Of a stretch of DNA of 64,000 nucleotides, positions 1-11,255 are shown piece by piece. Each line of letters starts with the position of its first letter. Within the stretch, counting starts at the first letter, position 1. The notes under the pieces were generated by a model. It worked only from the letters and a program-made list of their open reading frames with translations, had not been told where the DNA came from and searched no databases. Where the stretch lies: NCBI GenBank assembly GCA_947095535.1, contig OX352773.1, positions 103,865,948 to 103,929,947 on the forward strand, written 5' to 3'. Source of the stretch: Poecilobothrus nobilitatus (taxonomy: Eukaryota; Arthropoda; Insecta; Diptera; Dolichopodidae). Position numbers and translations under genes: made by a program.

Positions 1-104
1 TCATTATCATCACTATCATCACCACTATACACATTATCTTCTGGCAGTAAAATGCCATATAATATATTATTATTATCTTTAATATTATATAGATTGTAGC
101 TCAA

Positions 105-1745
105 TTAAGAAATGCATTCATTTAAGGTTATTTTCTTTTTGTTCAATTTTGCGATAAGTGCTTCAATGATTATGTCGCGATTTAACGAATTCGTTCTTTT
201 ATTGTTGAACATATCCAGAGTTGCACCCTCAATTGACGCCAAAAAATTAATCGTAGCGTTATATTCCTCATTTACTAAACAATCTACAAAATTGTAGAAT
301 TGACCATGAGTATTTAGCTTTTTATTTAGTTTGCCATTGTAGTTTTCTAATTGGCTAGTTGTTCTAATATTTTGTTTATAAACTGTAAAACTCTTTGGAG
401 TTTCCTAGTTTTAGAAAACAAAATTTCAAAAATAGAAAATGATAATCCAATTCAAAAGATATGAATTTACCTTCTGCATCCATTGGTTTTTAAAATAATT
501 AATAAATGATGTTAAAATTTCGTGTTGGCTAGCTATATTACGAAGAATTTCAAATGTTGATACTATATCTGTAGGCTTCAGTAACGGTAAAATGAGAAAT
601 TTTGAAACAATTTTTCCAACCGCACTATTTTTTTTTATTGTTTTTAAAAGATTGGGAATTTTAGCAATTCTCCTTTTTATGGCTCTTGTATAGTTGGAAC
701 CAACAACCATTTAATACTACAGTTGGAAAAACATTTTTTAGTGCATTTCGTAGTCCTCTTTCATAATCACTGCGAAAAGAATATGGCTTAAATTTGAATA
801 AATTATTATTAATAAATTGCAGTAAATGTGTGTAAGTTTCCTCCGACTTATTATTTAATAGTATGTAAAGAAACGGAAACACCTAAAATAAACAATTTAA
901 AGAATTTCTTTTGTTCTCAATTAATTATTAAATATATTAATAATGGGACATCGTACCGAGCGGCTTGGCTCAGTACGTAGCGGAGCGGCGCGACATGGTC
1001 GGGCGCGTCATGGCCCGGCGCAACTGGCCGCTTTGTAATGCTTATCAATTAACAAAACATTTTTTATGTACAACATATTTTACGCCTACTCACATGTTCT
1101 GCATGAGCAATATATACAATTAATAGTTGTGTGTATCCACATCGTGGCACACAACTAAATGTACCATCGATAAAATAATGACGATCATTTTCACTAATAT
1201 TATCCATAATTAATTGAACGATTTTCGAAGCCATGAAAATTGTATAATTTATGTTATCGTCCAAAATGGTGTATTTATAAAAACTTTCATTTTCATTACA
1301 TTTAGATGTTCCAAACTCCTTCATAATCATTTCGTTTTCGAAACACTGTTTTATCTCTTGCGGAGTTGCAGGTGGCTTAGGTAATAAATCATATTTTGCA
1401 CGGTATAAACTTCTCTTTATTTTCTTAAAGCTTACCATATTCACGGCTTCAGAATGTGTTAGCCGGTTTGATTCAAACATTTCTTTTACAGTTGCCGCTC
1501 TTTTTAATGAAGTTTTGCAATCTTTTTTCATTGCATTTATTACTTCCATTTTTTTCATTGTGTCTTCCTGATTGGGATGAGTGTGTAATGCGGAATTTTC
1601 TTTATGGATTATTTTTGTTTTAGTATTAATGATTATGCTAGCTTTGCATATTTTGTTATAACACGTGCACCGTATTTTATTATTTTTATAATCTGTTTAT
1701 CTAATATATAATTGTTTTTCATTTGGCACATAAACTAATTTGCTA
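105..1745 (-). pseudogene. MULE-type transposase with FLYWCH-like N-terminus, spliced, decayed
   Basis: The reverse strand reads a Mutator-like (MULE) transposase core. Exon at 1558-1094 contains the segment HYFIDGTFSCVPRCGYTQLL, typical of the MULE catalytic domain. It ends at a GTGAGT donor (1093); the next exon starts at 882 after a TTTATTTTAG acceptor and runs VFPFLYILLNN... to a GCWFQ motif. A small frameshift near 690 separates this from the rest (710-471), which ends at a GTAAAT donor (470). The last exon starts at 404 after ...ACTAG and stays open to TAA at 105-107. Both inferred introns (211 and 66 bp) are phase 0 and of insect size. Upstream (about 1560-1745) a Cys/His segment ending in HTHPNQ resembles the tail of a FLYWCH zinc finger but carries a stop near 1698. 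With the frameshift and stop it is probably dead. The family call rests on motif recognition; splice sites are seen in sequence. Confidence 0.65.
951..1036. other. GC-rich block inside the transposase intron
   Basis: An isolated stretch rich in CGGCGC, GGCGCG and GGCCCGG steps lies in the 211-bp intron of the MULE transposase relic, in otherwise AT-rich DNA. It contains short imperfect inverted motifs. It may be a fragment of another repeat; I recognise no coding content. Confidence 0.4.
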
Positions 1746-2592
1746 TTTTAATTTAAACCAGTTATATGTATAAAATTATTATTAGCAACACTAACAATTT
1801 TATTTTCGTTTTTATTAATTTATTTTTTCTATATAAGTTTTAATATATTATTTATTTCTTGTCACAACAAGACCACGTTTACGACTAATGATAATTACAA
1901 ATTTAAGATAACAACTATTACATATTGTAAAGTACAATATAAAAATACCGTATTAATTATTAATTCTCTGAGAAGTTTGATGATAAGGTCCCTATAATAA
2001 TCCTAATTTACAAAATATAATATTATCTAAAATTCCAGTATTACAAAATCCAGTAATTTTTCAAGTTTCAAAATGAAATTTTATTCTTAATTTTTCGGAA
2101 AGGAGGTAATTAATTAATTAAAATAAATTAATAAATAAATTTTCTTGAAAAAGGCCGTTAATTTATTTTAATAAATAAATTTTCTGGAAAAGAGCGGTAG
2201 GTTTATTGCCTCTCACCCTTATAATCATTGAAGCAGGTGCATTAAATTTAAATAAATAAATTGATTATGTTTTTGATTTTGATAAAGAAATTTAAATGGG
2301 GACTAACAAAAAAGATAATGTTGCCCTTTTGAATGTTGATGGCAACAATCTCTTTTTTCTTACAATATAGTACTAATTCCAAAACCTTTTAGAATTCTTT
2401 TGGAAAAGGGCAACATTCTCTGTTTTGTTACAATTTAGTTATAATTCCAAACAAAAAATTTTTCCGGGGAAAAATGTCACATATTTTGAGGGACTTATGA
2501 CATACTAAGGTGTGTTATTACTCCCAGGGAACTAATGATATATTTGGATCTTGGGGACAAATGACAAAGGGACAAATGTCATGCCGCCGAAC
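1746..2592. other. AT-rich spacer without recognisable genes
   Basis: No credible reading frame. It holds TAATTAATTAATT runs, an approximate direct repeat around 2125-2190 (AATAAATTTTCTTG/AATAAATTTTCTGG) and two segments around 2320 and 2410 that share GGCAACA and AAAAGGGCAACATT words. Nothing else is supported. Confidence 0.5.
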
Positions 2593-3324
2593 AGCAGGTA
2601 TTAATTGTATCAGACATTTACTTAAACCAAGCATCAGTTATGTTGTTCATTTAGTGAACTATCACAATTAACTGAAAAAGTTATCATTTACAAGAGTTAG
2701 AATTTTAGTATATTAGTAATTTAGTAAATGATGATACATAGATATTAGAAAATCTTAATACTTAAATTAGTCGTTACCACTGTTAGTAACTACTAATTAA
2801 TGTTAGTAATGATATTAAAGGAAATAAACAACAAAAAAAAAAATAGCATTGCAGAAAAAAGAAAACTAACATGCATGTTAGATTGAAAATGACAGACTAA
2901 TGATGCAGACTCAGAGAATTTACCATACTAGTGTAAGGCTGACTCTCAGTGTTAATTTGTTAACGCTAATATCGAAGAGCTCAGACCTTGAGTTAGTCTC
3001 TCTTGACATATGCGAAATAGGCTCAAATTTGCCGAATCCTGTAAAATGGTTAATGGTTAACATTTTAACACTGAGAGTCAGCCTTACACGGGCATGGTAA
3101 ATTCTCGGAGTCTGCATCATTAGTCTGTCATTTTCAATCTAACATGCATGTTAGTTTTCATTTTTTTTTTTGCAATGCTATTTTTTTGTTGTTTATTTCC
3201 TTTAACATCATTACTAACATTAATTAGTAGTTACTAATAGTGGTGATGACCAATTTAAGTATTAAGATTTTCTAATAGCTATGTATCATCATTTACTAAA
3301 TTACTAATACACTAAAATTCTAAC
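2593..3324. repeat. Foldback (long inverted repeat) element with flanking repeat sequence
   Basis: Arms of roughly 250-270 bp face each other: the left starts at 2696 (GTTAGAATTTTAG) and the right ends at 3324 with the complement (CTAAAATTCTAAC). Both arms contain the words TAACATGCATGTTAG and GAATTTACCAT/ATGGTAAATTC in opposite order, so the same peptide start MMQT(Q/P)RIYH appears on both strands. The spacer carries words (GAAATAGGCTCAAATTTGCCG) that recur at 37390 beside a LINE reverse transcriptase. The DNA just left of the arm (2593-2690) recurs at 37060 and 42835, each time followed by one arm. It may be an inverted duplication of a LINE 3' tail or a MITE-like foldback; I cannot decide. 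Confidence 0.7.
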
Positions 3325-3552
3325 AAATTTTAAAAAATCTGTAATATACTACATAAAACAATTAAAATAAATCAAAATACATAGTAATAGATAACTTAGT
3401 TTTAGTTTTCATTTATATGTTCAAATAGACAAATATATATATATATATATAACATATATATATTAAATATATTTATATCAAATATATTTATTAAATATAT
3501 ATATATATTTAATATAAATATATTTATATATATAATATTTAATTGTATATGT
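3325..3552. other. Left host flank of Polinton-A, a dispersed repeat
   Basis: This stretch matches 44340-44475 closely (TAATATACTACATAAA, ATAGTAATAGATAAC, AATAGACAAATATATATAT), then runs through an expanded TA-rich microsatellite. Together with 28194-28420 it reconstructs the uninterrupted locus seen at 44338-44720, so Polinton-A inserted into a repeat. Confidence 0.75.
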
Positions 3553-3558
3553 TATTTA
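3553..3558. repeat. Target-site duplication, left copy
   Basis: TATTTA sits directly before the AG that opens the left TIR; the same six bases follow the CT that closes the right TIR at 28188-28193. Six-base duplications are the known signature of Polinton integration. Confidence 0.9.
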
Positions 3559-3744
3559 AGTAGATAGAATCTGGCGATTACAGCACAGTTTTGACAGCTG
3601 TCATTTATTTTGACAGCTATAAAAAAAGTAGTTATAATTTATGCTTATAGAGGTTTCGCGTTAGCGGCGGTTAATTTTGAAATTTAAAAAAATTTTAATT
3701 TAAATTAGCGTTAGTGGCGGTTAATTTTGAAATTTAAAAAAATT

Positions 3745-4464
3745 TAAGAACTCTAAGAACTCTAAAACATAGAAGAAATTCAGCAACTATAATTGAAGAT
3801 GGTCTTAAGTGCATTAAAAGTACTTTTAATGAGAGAATAGAGTCGTTTATATATGATAATGACGTAGAGAAATTACAATCACCTAATGAGTTTTTTATTA
3901 AAGGAAAAGATAAAATAATTAAATTGTTGCAAACTGCATTGGAAAAACATAAAGCTCTAAAATATAATTTGGAATTATTCGCTGAGTATATTAAAACTTG
4001 GAAGGATGGTGAAGATGAGGAATATGATGGTAATATGGATCTATCGGTGAAATCTTTCAATACTAGAATGAGAACTGTCAATCAAAGTAAGCAGCTTTCA
4101 GAGTTTTATGATGATATGGTTAATAATATTGTTAAAAAATGTGACGAGTTTCAAGAACGAGATAGCGGTTGTGCTTTATTACGAATTTTACATGTAGAAA
4201 TCAACATTAATCAGTACAAGCCTTTACGATGCTCACAATATTTACCATTACCGAAATTCATTCAAAACTAAAATGCTCAGGACAAAAATGTTTGTATTAA
4301 CGTTAACAATTCAGATGAATATTGCTTTAAATGGAGTATAATATCAGCCCTTTATAAAGGAAATCAAAATTTACAAAGAACATCGATTTATAGAATACCT
4401 GATATTGAAAGTAGCACAATACATTTAAATGAAAATTTTGAAGAGTTTACTTTAGAATTTGGTA
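3745..4464 (+). pseudogene. Displaced N-terminal segment of Polinton-A DNA polymerase B
   Basis: An open plus-strand frame, with one TAA at 4269-4271, reads the region that normally lies between the N-terminal zinc-finger-like segment and the exonuclease domain of arthropod Polinton polymerases. Recognisable parts are LRILHVEININQYKPLRCS and LPLPKFIQN, then YCFKWSIISALY after the stop. The true gene lacks exactly this part between about 5617 and 5619. The last 22 bases of the segment (4443-4464) are repeated at 5619-5640, so this is a copy or move from the gene rather than unrelated DNA. It splits a TIR module between AAAAAAATTT and ATTTGAATTTAAATTCGCG. It cannot be translated with the rest of the polymerase in this position. 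Confidence 0.75.
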
Positions 4465-4621
4465 ATTTGAATTTAAATTCGCGTTAGTGGCGGTTAATTT
4501 TGAATTTAAAAAAATTTGAATTTAAAAAAAAGTCAGTGTGGGGTATAATGGAATTGAATTTTAGTTTTGAAATGAATGCAGGTTTTTTTTGTTGCGGGTA
4601 GAGTTTTTGTTGGCTAGAGTC

Positions 4622-4703
4622 TGGGTGCTAGAGGTTGGGTGGCTGAGGGTTGGGTGCTTAGGGGCTAGGGGTCTGGGGGCCTGTAGCTGGTGGGGGGCTA
4701 GGT
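4622..4703 (+). other. G-rich block of the TIR, potential G-quadruplex
   Basis: The plus strand has at least seven runs of three to six G separated by short loops, in a TIR that is otherwise very AT-rich. The complementary C-rich form lies at 27770-27860 in the right TIR, so the G-rich strand runs inward from both ends. Function is unknown. Confidence 0.6.
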
Positions 4704-5521
4704 TCTGAGATATTGTCTAGATTGGAAACTGAGAGAAGTTAGGTTTGCCGATTCTAGTACAGTTGGGAGTATTATGAGATTGAATTTTTGTTTATGAAAT
4801 GAGTTTACACACATAATAATAAAATATAATTTTTGCTTATTATTGAAAATGAAATTGTTGGGAATTGAGTAGCTTATAGTAGGTAGGTGTATTATTTAAA
4901 TTCAAATTTCTTCTTATTAAAATAATATGTTATAGTGGTTTTCAAATATAAAATTAGATAAGAAAATTTAATAAAATTTAAATTCAAATTTTTTCTTAGT
5001 AAAATATGTTATAGTGATTTTCAAATATAAAATTAGATAAGAAAATTTAATAAAATTTAAATTCAAATTTTCAAATTTTTTCTTAGTAAAATAAGTTATA
5101 GTGGTTTTCAAATATAAAATTAGATAAGAAAATTTTGATTTGAAGAATAAAAGAAAAAGTCTAATTTGTAAAAAATTACGTCAGGGGATTCCGTAAACGT
5201 TTGGCTGATAAAAGTTTAATGAAATAAAAAGTTCATAGATTCATATAGAAAGTGAGTAAAGTAAAAAAAAAATTTAAATTATGAAATATGTTTGCATTTA
5301 AAACTTTTGATAACAAAAATGTTTCAAGAATTAAAATAGGATGAGTGCGGTTTTATAACCCCCGTATTATTACTCTTCTTCTGTATTTTACAGACATAAA
5401 ACTTATTGTATTATGAAATATTTTGGTATATAAATTAAAAAACAATGAAAAATTTGATCATTCTAAAAGAAGTATTTGATTTCAAATAGTGAACTATTTC
5501 TATAAATAACTATATAGTAAA

Positions 5522-8496
5522 ATGAAACGCAATTCAAACCAAATTTCTGGAAGTGAAGAAAAATATTGCTCTTCTTGTAAAATCTCTGTTCCCATTAAAG
5601 GATGGATGTATCACCTTAGAGTTTACTTTAGAATTTGGTACTTTGGAATTCCCACTTAAAGTAGCAGACATAGATTTATTTGAAGAATTAAATCCTAATT
5701 AAATCCTATTAGTGTAAATGTTTTTGGAATTGAAGAAATTAGCTCACAAAAAGAGATTTTTTATGAAATAGTAGGACCGTATTACTCAACTAAAAAAGAA
5801 AAAATTAAGCATATTAATGTTTTATTGGTTGAAAATGAAGAAAGAGCTCATTATGTTTGGATAAAAAATATATCAAGGCTGATTAGATCGCAAATAACAC
5901 AACATGGTCATGGTTTGTACTTATGCAATACATGCTTACAATATTTTCACAACGAAGAGTCTTATCATATACATAAAAAAGAATGCTGTAAAATTGTTAC
6001 GTTGATGCCTACTGAGGAAAATAAATGGATAAAATTTACAAAATATGAAAGAAAAATTGATGTACCTTTTACCGTTTATGCTGATTTTGAATTCTTACTT
6101 CAAGACATTTATACATGTCATCCTGAAGAAACAAAATCAGGAACAACAGATATGCAAGAGCATATTCCATGTGCATTTGCTTACAACATAAAATGTTCCT
6201 TCAATCACAATTGGGATTTATTTAGAATGTACACAAGTGAGAATTGTATTGATATTTTTATAGATAAGTTAATTGAAGATGTTATTGTTATTTCGCGTGA
6301 ACACCTTCAAAAAGTGATACCAATGAAAAAGTTAACAAATTTAGAACAAAAACATCAGATAGAAAGTAAAATATGTCATATTTGTGAATTAGATTTAGGT
6401 ATAGATAGGGTTGCTGACCATTGCCATTTAACCGGCACATACCGTGGACCTGCTCATTATACATGTAATTTAAATTATTCACACGCTCATTTTATTCCAG
6501 TTTTATTTCACAATTTTTCGGGATACGATTGCCATTTATTAATAAAAGCGCTATCAAATCACCCCGGTCAAATAAAGTTGATACCAATCAACAAAGAAAA
6601 TTACATTTCTGTTTCAAAACATATAAATATTGATGAAGAAAATGTGATTGAAATACGATTTTTAGATTCTTTTAGATTTATGGCTTCAAGTATTGATAAT
6701 CTAGCCCGTAATTTATCGAATGATAATCTAATTAGCACTAGGAAAATATGTATTGATGATGAGCAATTTATGCTTTTACGACGAAAAGGTGTATTTCCTT
6801 ATGAGTTTTTAAATTCATGGGAAAAGCTTAATTTTGAAACATTACCTTCTCGGGAAAAATTTAATAATAAATTATCTGATTATACTTGTTCTGATGAAGA
6901 TTATGAGCATGCTAAGAAAGTGTGGGAAAAATTTAACTGTAAAAATTTTAAAGACTATTTAGATATTTATTTAAAAACTGATGTATTCCTATTAACTGAT
7001 ATTTTTGAAAATTTCCGTAAGCTTTGCAAAAACATATATTCTTTAGATCCATGTCATTATTACACGGCGCCAGGCTTATCTTGGGATGCCATGTTAAAAT
7101 ATACCAAAATTGAACTTGAACTATTTACGGATATTAACATGTATAATTTTATTAAAAAAGGAATTAGGGGGGGAATAACACAATGCGCTTTGAGGCATTC
7201 AGTAGCGAATAATAAATATATGGAAAATTTTGACAGTTCCAAAACTTCTAAGTTTATTGTGTATTTAGATGTTGTTAATCTATATGGTTGGGCTATGTCA
7301 CAATTTTTACCTTTTTCTGATTTTCTATGGGTGGAAAATTTTGAAACAAATATTTTAGATATACCGGATGATTCTAATATAGGTTATATTTTAGAAGTAG
7401 ATTTAGAGTATCCCATTTCTAAGCATGACGAACATAAAGACTTACCATTTTGCTGTGAACATAAAATGAATCAATATATGAAGAATACCAAGTTGATACT
7501 GATCTTGAAGATCACAATCATTATGTCATTCATTATCGAAATCTTAAACAATGTTTAGAGCACGGGTTAATTTTAAAAAAAATTCATAGAGTATTACAGT
7601 TTAGACAAACATGTTGGCTTAAAAGCTATATTGATTTAAATAATTGACATAGAATAAGAGCTGTAACACAATTTGCTAAAGATTTTTTTAAGCTATTAAA
7701 TAATGCTGTTTTCGGGAAAACTATTGAGAATATTGATAAAAGAAAAGATGTTAAAATAGTGACAAGTTGGGAAAGTCGGGGAAGACATTGAGGTGCTAGA
7801 GCTTTGATTGCTAAAGCAAATTTCAATAGTATAGCCCATTTTACAGAAAATATGATTGCTGTTCAATTGGACAGAGTAAAAACGTTTTATAATAAACCTA
7901 TATACGTCGGATTTTCAGTATTAGATGTTTCAAAATGGAAAATGTATAACTTCTTATATAATTATATGAAACCAAAATATGGAGATAATGTTGAGCTAAA
8001 TTATATGGATACAGATTCTTTTGTATTAACAATTGAAACAGATGATTTTTATAAAGATATTATACCTGATATAGATCTAAATTATGATACCTCTGATTAT
8101 AATGTAAATAATATTTACGGTATACCCTTGAAAAATAAAAAGGTTCTCGGTATGATGAAGGATGAATGTAGTGGCAGTATAATAAGAGAATTTATAGGTT
8201 TAAGATCCAAAATGTATTCTATAGATATTATTAATAAAAATGAAATAAAAAAAGCAAAAGGTGTTAAGAAATATGTAGTTAAAAATCTAACTTTATCAAA
8301 TTATAGAGATTATTTATATAAAAGGAAAATATATGTAAATAAAATGTATATATTTAGAAGTAAGTTGCATACTTTATACACACAATGTTTAAATAAAGTA
8401 TCTTTAAGCTATTTTGATGATAAGAGATTTGTACATTCTAATGGTGTCAATACATTACCTTGGAATCATTATTCAATTGGTACAGAATTATTGTAA
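5522..8496 (+). pseudogene. polB: Protein-primed DNA polymerase B of Polinton-A, broken
   Basis: The gene starts at ATG 5522 with a CSSC zinc-ribbon-like N-terminus, then about 720 bp are missing (see 3745-4464). After a short templated duplication near 5690-5705 that shifts frame, a long frame (about 5705-7558) carries Exo I (YADFEF), an HNH-like Cys/His insert (CHICELDLG...DHCHLTGTYRG), Exo II (HNFSGYDCHLL), Exo III (YLKTDVFLLTDIF) and polymerase motif A (YLDVVNLYGWAMSQ). A frameshift near 7500 and stops at about 7645 and 7788 precede motif B (LLNNAVFGKT) and the final frame 7804-8496, with motif C (YMDTDSFVL) and an apparently complete C-terminus. It would replicate the element from terminal-protein-primed ends, but with these lesions it is inactive. 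Polymerase and 3'-5' exonuclease identity is certain from motif order. Confidence 0.93.
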
Positions 8497-8814
8497 AATA
8501 AATTTAATGTAATGAAATAAAAATAAAATATTGTACCATAAAACCACATTCATCCTCCTATTTAAGCTTTAAAACATTTTCTGCGGAATTTATATCTGAT
8601 TAATTAAAAGCAGTTTTTTAACAATCTTTTATTACCAGCATAAGGAAAAATAGTATAAATAGGCTGTATATTTTAATTAATTATTCAGTTATTACCTACA
8701 CTAATTACCCTAATAAAGCATTAAAAAAAAAAAAAATAAAAAATTAGTTTTTTAAATAACTTAAATAAAAAATCCGAGTCGCGAAAATTCAAAAATACAG
8801 TCACAGTTTCAACT
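8497..8814. other. Spacer between polymerase and small ORF
   Basis: AT-rich, with AATAAA signals just after the polymerase stop (8522-8530) that could serve polyadenylation. No coding frame seen. Confidence 0.4.
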
Positions 8815-9123
8815 ATGCTGTATAAAAAATTATATAAAATAGAGAGACTGATGAAGATAAATACTAAATTCGGAGAAAGGGTTACAGCAGAATTGGGAGA
8901 ATTTAAGATATTTCTTCCAATACGATTTAATGCCCTTACACAGGATGAAATTACAAAATTAAATGATGGATCATATGGATTGGTAAATTATGGTCACAAA
9001 TGAAAATCCTTTGATTTAAAAATTTTTAAAAAAGATGAATGGACTGGGAGTATGGAGCACACAGATGACGATTATGAAGATGATGAAGACGCTGATATTC
9101 TTGAAGAAAACCAGGCCATATAA
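8815..9123 (+). pseudogene. Small conserved Polinton protein, OB-fold-like, with internal TGA
   Basis: The frame opens MLYKKLYKIERL and contains KINTKFGERVTAELGEFKIFLPIRF, a pattern found in small proteins next to the polymerase in insect Polintons and resembling single-strand DNA-binding OB folds. An in-frame TGA at 9001-9003 is followed by 39 further open codons ending in a very acidic tail (TDDDYEDDEDAD) and TAA at 9121. Acidic tails are typical of ssDNA-binding proteins, which supports the idea, but the fold assignment is an inference. The TGA makes this copy a likely pseudogene unless read through. Confidence 0.55.
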
Positions 9124-9456
9124 TAATTATGTAATCAATACAAAATAAATAAATAAATAAATATTTTGATTTTTATGATAATTATATAGTTTTCTTTTAT
9201 TTTATAAATTGTATCTTAATTTTCAGGGCGCACTTTTTATAGGTTTTATAGGTTTATTCTTATAGGTTTATTTTTTACTTTTTTATAGGTTTTTTTTTTG
9301 CAAATTAGCTGAAAGGGTGGAAAAAATCAAAGCGAAAAAAAAAAAATATGTTACAGTAAAACTGTTCATTCATTTTTATTTAATCATTATTAGTACATAT
9401 CACAATTAAATCATAAAAATCATAACAATAAAATAATAAAATGTTTACAATAGTGA
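9124..9456. other. Spacer spanning the left breakpoint of the tandem duplication
   Basis: Contains four to five copies of TATAGGTTT within 9228-9292 and no coding frame. The duplicated block begins inside it at 9316 (GGTGGAAAAAATCAAAGCG). Confidence 0.6.
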
Positions 9457-9913
9457 TTTTAATAAATAAACATTTTCAAAAGCGCACATACCAACATGAT
9501 TGAACGAGCATCTTTGAGCAGGGGTATTTTGTTGCCTTTTTAAAAATTTTAGGCTTGTGTAATCTTGTCTGTTTAAATCTACAACATTATTATAATGTTT
9601 TGAATCCAAATTCTCTTTTCATCACCCTTTACGTAAATGCAAGTATTGGTATTTATAAACAATTTTAAAAAAATGTTCACAAAATCACATCACAAAAACT
9701 TGTTTTACCATCAGACCATTTAAATCCATGGTGATTTTTTGTTAACCATTTATTGATATATTTTGATTGTGACTCAAGTACGTGATAACTGTATGGAGGT
9801 TTAATTATGAAATGTTGAATTTCATTACTTGAAGTTAATATTGCAATTTCTTTTAGAATAAATTTGTTACTATTATCTCGGAAGCCTTGAATATCAAGTA
9901 TTGCATATTCCAT
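9457..9913 (-). pseudogene. Exonuclease-like conserved Polinton protein, copy 1
   Basis: From ATG 9913 the frame reads MEYAILDIQGF, then HFIIKPPYSY and WLTKNHHGFKW, the N-terminus of a protein often seen in insect Polintons. The ILDIQGF start recalls the first acidic motif of DEDD-type 3'-5' exonucleases; this is an inference. The frame stops at 9677, yet the expected C-terminal zinc-like end (a Cys/His run followed by CAFENVYLL) can still be read further downstream to about 9457 in shifted frames. Hence the gene is truncated by several frame lesions, all shared with copy 2. It is the last gene of the leftward set that starts with the core protein. Confidence 0.5.
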
Positions 9914-10063
9914 TGCTTAGATGTCTATAAAACAAGTAAATTAAAAATGTTACTCCAAAACAGAGTCGTATATAAAATGTATAAAACGATTTTAAATGAT
10001 TGATTTTGTCTATTCAGTGATTGTTGTTGTAATTTCATTAGAAAAGCTCATTGATTTGTAATT

Positions 10064-11252
10064 TTAATTTATTTTATTAACATCCCCGCTCAAAGGTTGA
10101 AATTCAACTAGTCGATCGTGTAACAAAAGACAGTAGGCTGTGGTACTTGCTGGAATGCTACTTGCAGTTTTAAGCTGTATTTTAACATCAATTGACCCCG
10201 TTTTTAAATTTTCATTTTGATAACGAGTGTCTATTACGAAAATTGTACTACTTTTCTTAAACTCTTCCCATGTTAATAAAGGTTCAGGTATAGAATAATT
10301 ATAATAATTGCAACGAAAGTTAATGTATGCCTCGTAAGCTATTCCATAGCGATGTCTTTCAAAATTTAAATTCATATCTTCATATGGATAAGCTTCTGAA
10401 TTTAAGAAAACTTTTAAATCTTCTACATACAAATGATCAAATTTCGATGGATCTTCTTTAAGTTGATTTAACTTATTTGTTTGTAGAGCGAAAATAATGA
10501 AACGCGGGTTTTCAAGTAGAGTTGTAGTTTTAACGTTCTAAATATGATGGTTAGTATTTGACGGTAATGTTGGATATTCTAAAAGCTAATATAATTTTAG
10601 CATTATTATCAATATTCTTGTACAGGTTTAATTTGAAGGAATCAGCTAAATTCAGCTAATGTTGTACTCGCCATTGCACTTTAAGTAATTGAATTTTCGG
10701 TTTTTCATTAATATCAGAGCAAAGTAAAGATTTATCATCAGATCTTGAACGTATCAAAATTAATTCATGTTTTGCATTCGGTATAATGTTTTTATGATCT
10801 TCAGCAAATCCCAAGAGTCTTTTCAATGGAACACAATAGTTAAAAAATTGTGTTTTTGAATCAATTGTTGCTTTAGGAGACCAACATGCATTCATAAGAG
10901 CTTGAATCTCATTTTCATTTAGCGAAATAAAATTTTTTAAACATGTTGTTATACCAACATTTCGACAATGATCAATTTCCTTCCCATTTAATTCATAGCG
11001 TACTTCTTCGAATAGAAATGCCATTGCGTTATTAATTAAATTTGTTTTTGTTGCAAGACTTCCATCTTGTTTTGAAATAAAGCCTTCAATATAAAGAATA
11101 CTGGTAGACGGTAAGATATTTAGATTTTGATTTTGTATTTGTATGCGAATAATATCGCTTTTATTAAATGAATCTGTGAATGCTGAATATGTGCGCCAAT
11201 GAGCACTTGTTATACTTACATCAATGACAGGGCTATGAAATAAATTATCCAT
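10064..11252 (-). pseudogene. MCP: Major capsid protein (double jelly-roll hexon), copy 1
   Basis: ATG at 11252 opens MDNLFHSPVIDVSITSAHW, and the C-terminal part (to 10064) contains YPYEDMNLNF and TTAYCLLLHDRLVEFQPL, the conserved end of Polinton/adintovirus major capsid proteins. An in-frame TAG at 10656-10658 splits the product after 198 codons, and a 17-base deletion at about 10579 (absent from copy 2) shifts frame before the C-terminal part. The intact length would be about 400 residues, normal for the family. The product would form the pseudo-hexagonal capsomers. Its start lies just downstream of the 59-residue ORF, and the penton gene precedes that on the same strand. Confidence 0.88.
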
Positions 11253-11255
11253 TTT

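Larger units (their letters stand above)
3559..5291. repeat. Left terminal inverted repeat, interrupted by polymerase DNA
   Basis: Pairs with 27152-28187. From outside in it carries subterminal GCGTTAGTGGCGGTTAATTTT modules (3658, 3710, 4482), a GTGTGGGGTATAATGG segment, a G-rich block (4622-4703) and three direct repeats of a roughly 75-90-bp unit containing TTTTCAAATATAAAATTAG (about 4930-5130). Homology to the right TIR ends near ATGAAATATGTTT at 5281-5291. It is about 700 bp longer than the right TIR because 3745-4464 is inserted. The outer 100 bp already show several substitutions and a small indel relative to the right TIR, so the insertion is not recent. Confidence 0.9.

Noticed and set aside
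2900..3120. Two opposed 66-codon frames with near-identical starts
   Set aside because: They arise because the foldback arms are reverse complements; not genes.
3924..4271. An independent gene inside the left TIR
   Set aside because: Its content and its 22-base overlap with 5619-5640 show it is a displaced polymerase piece.
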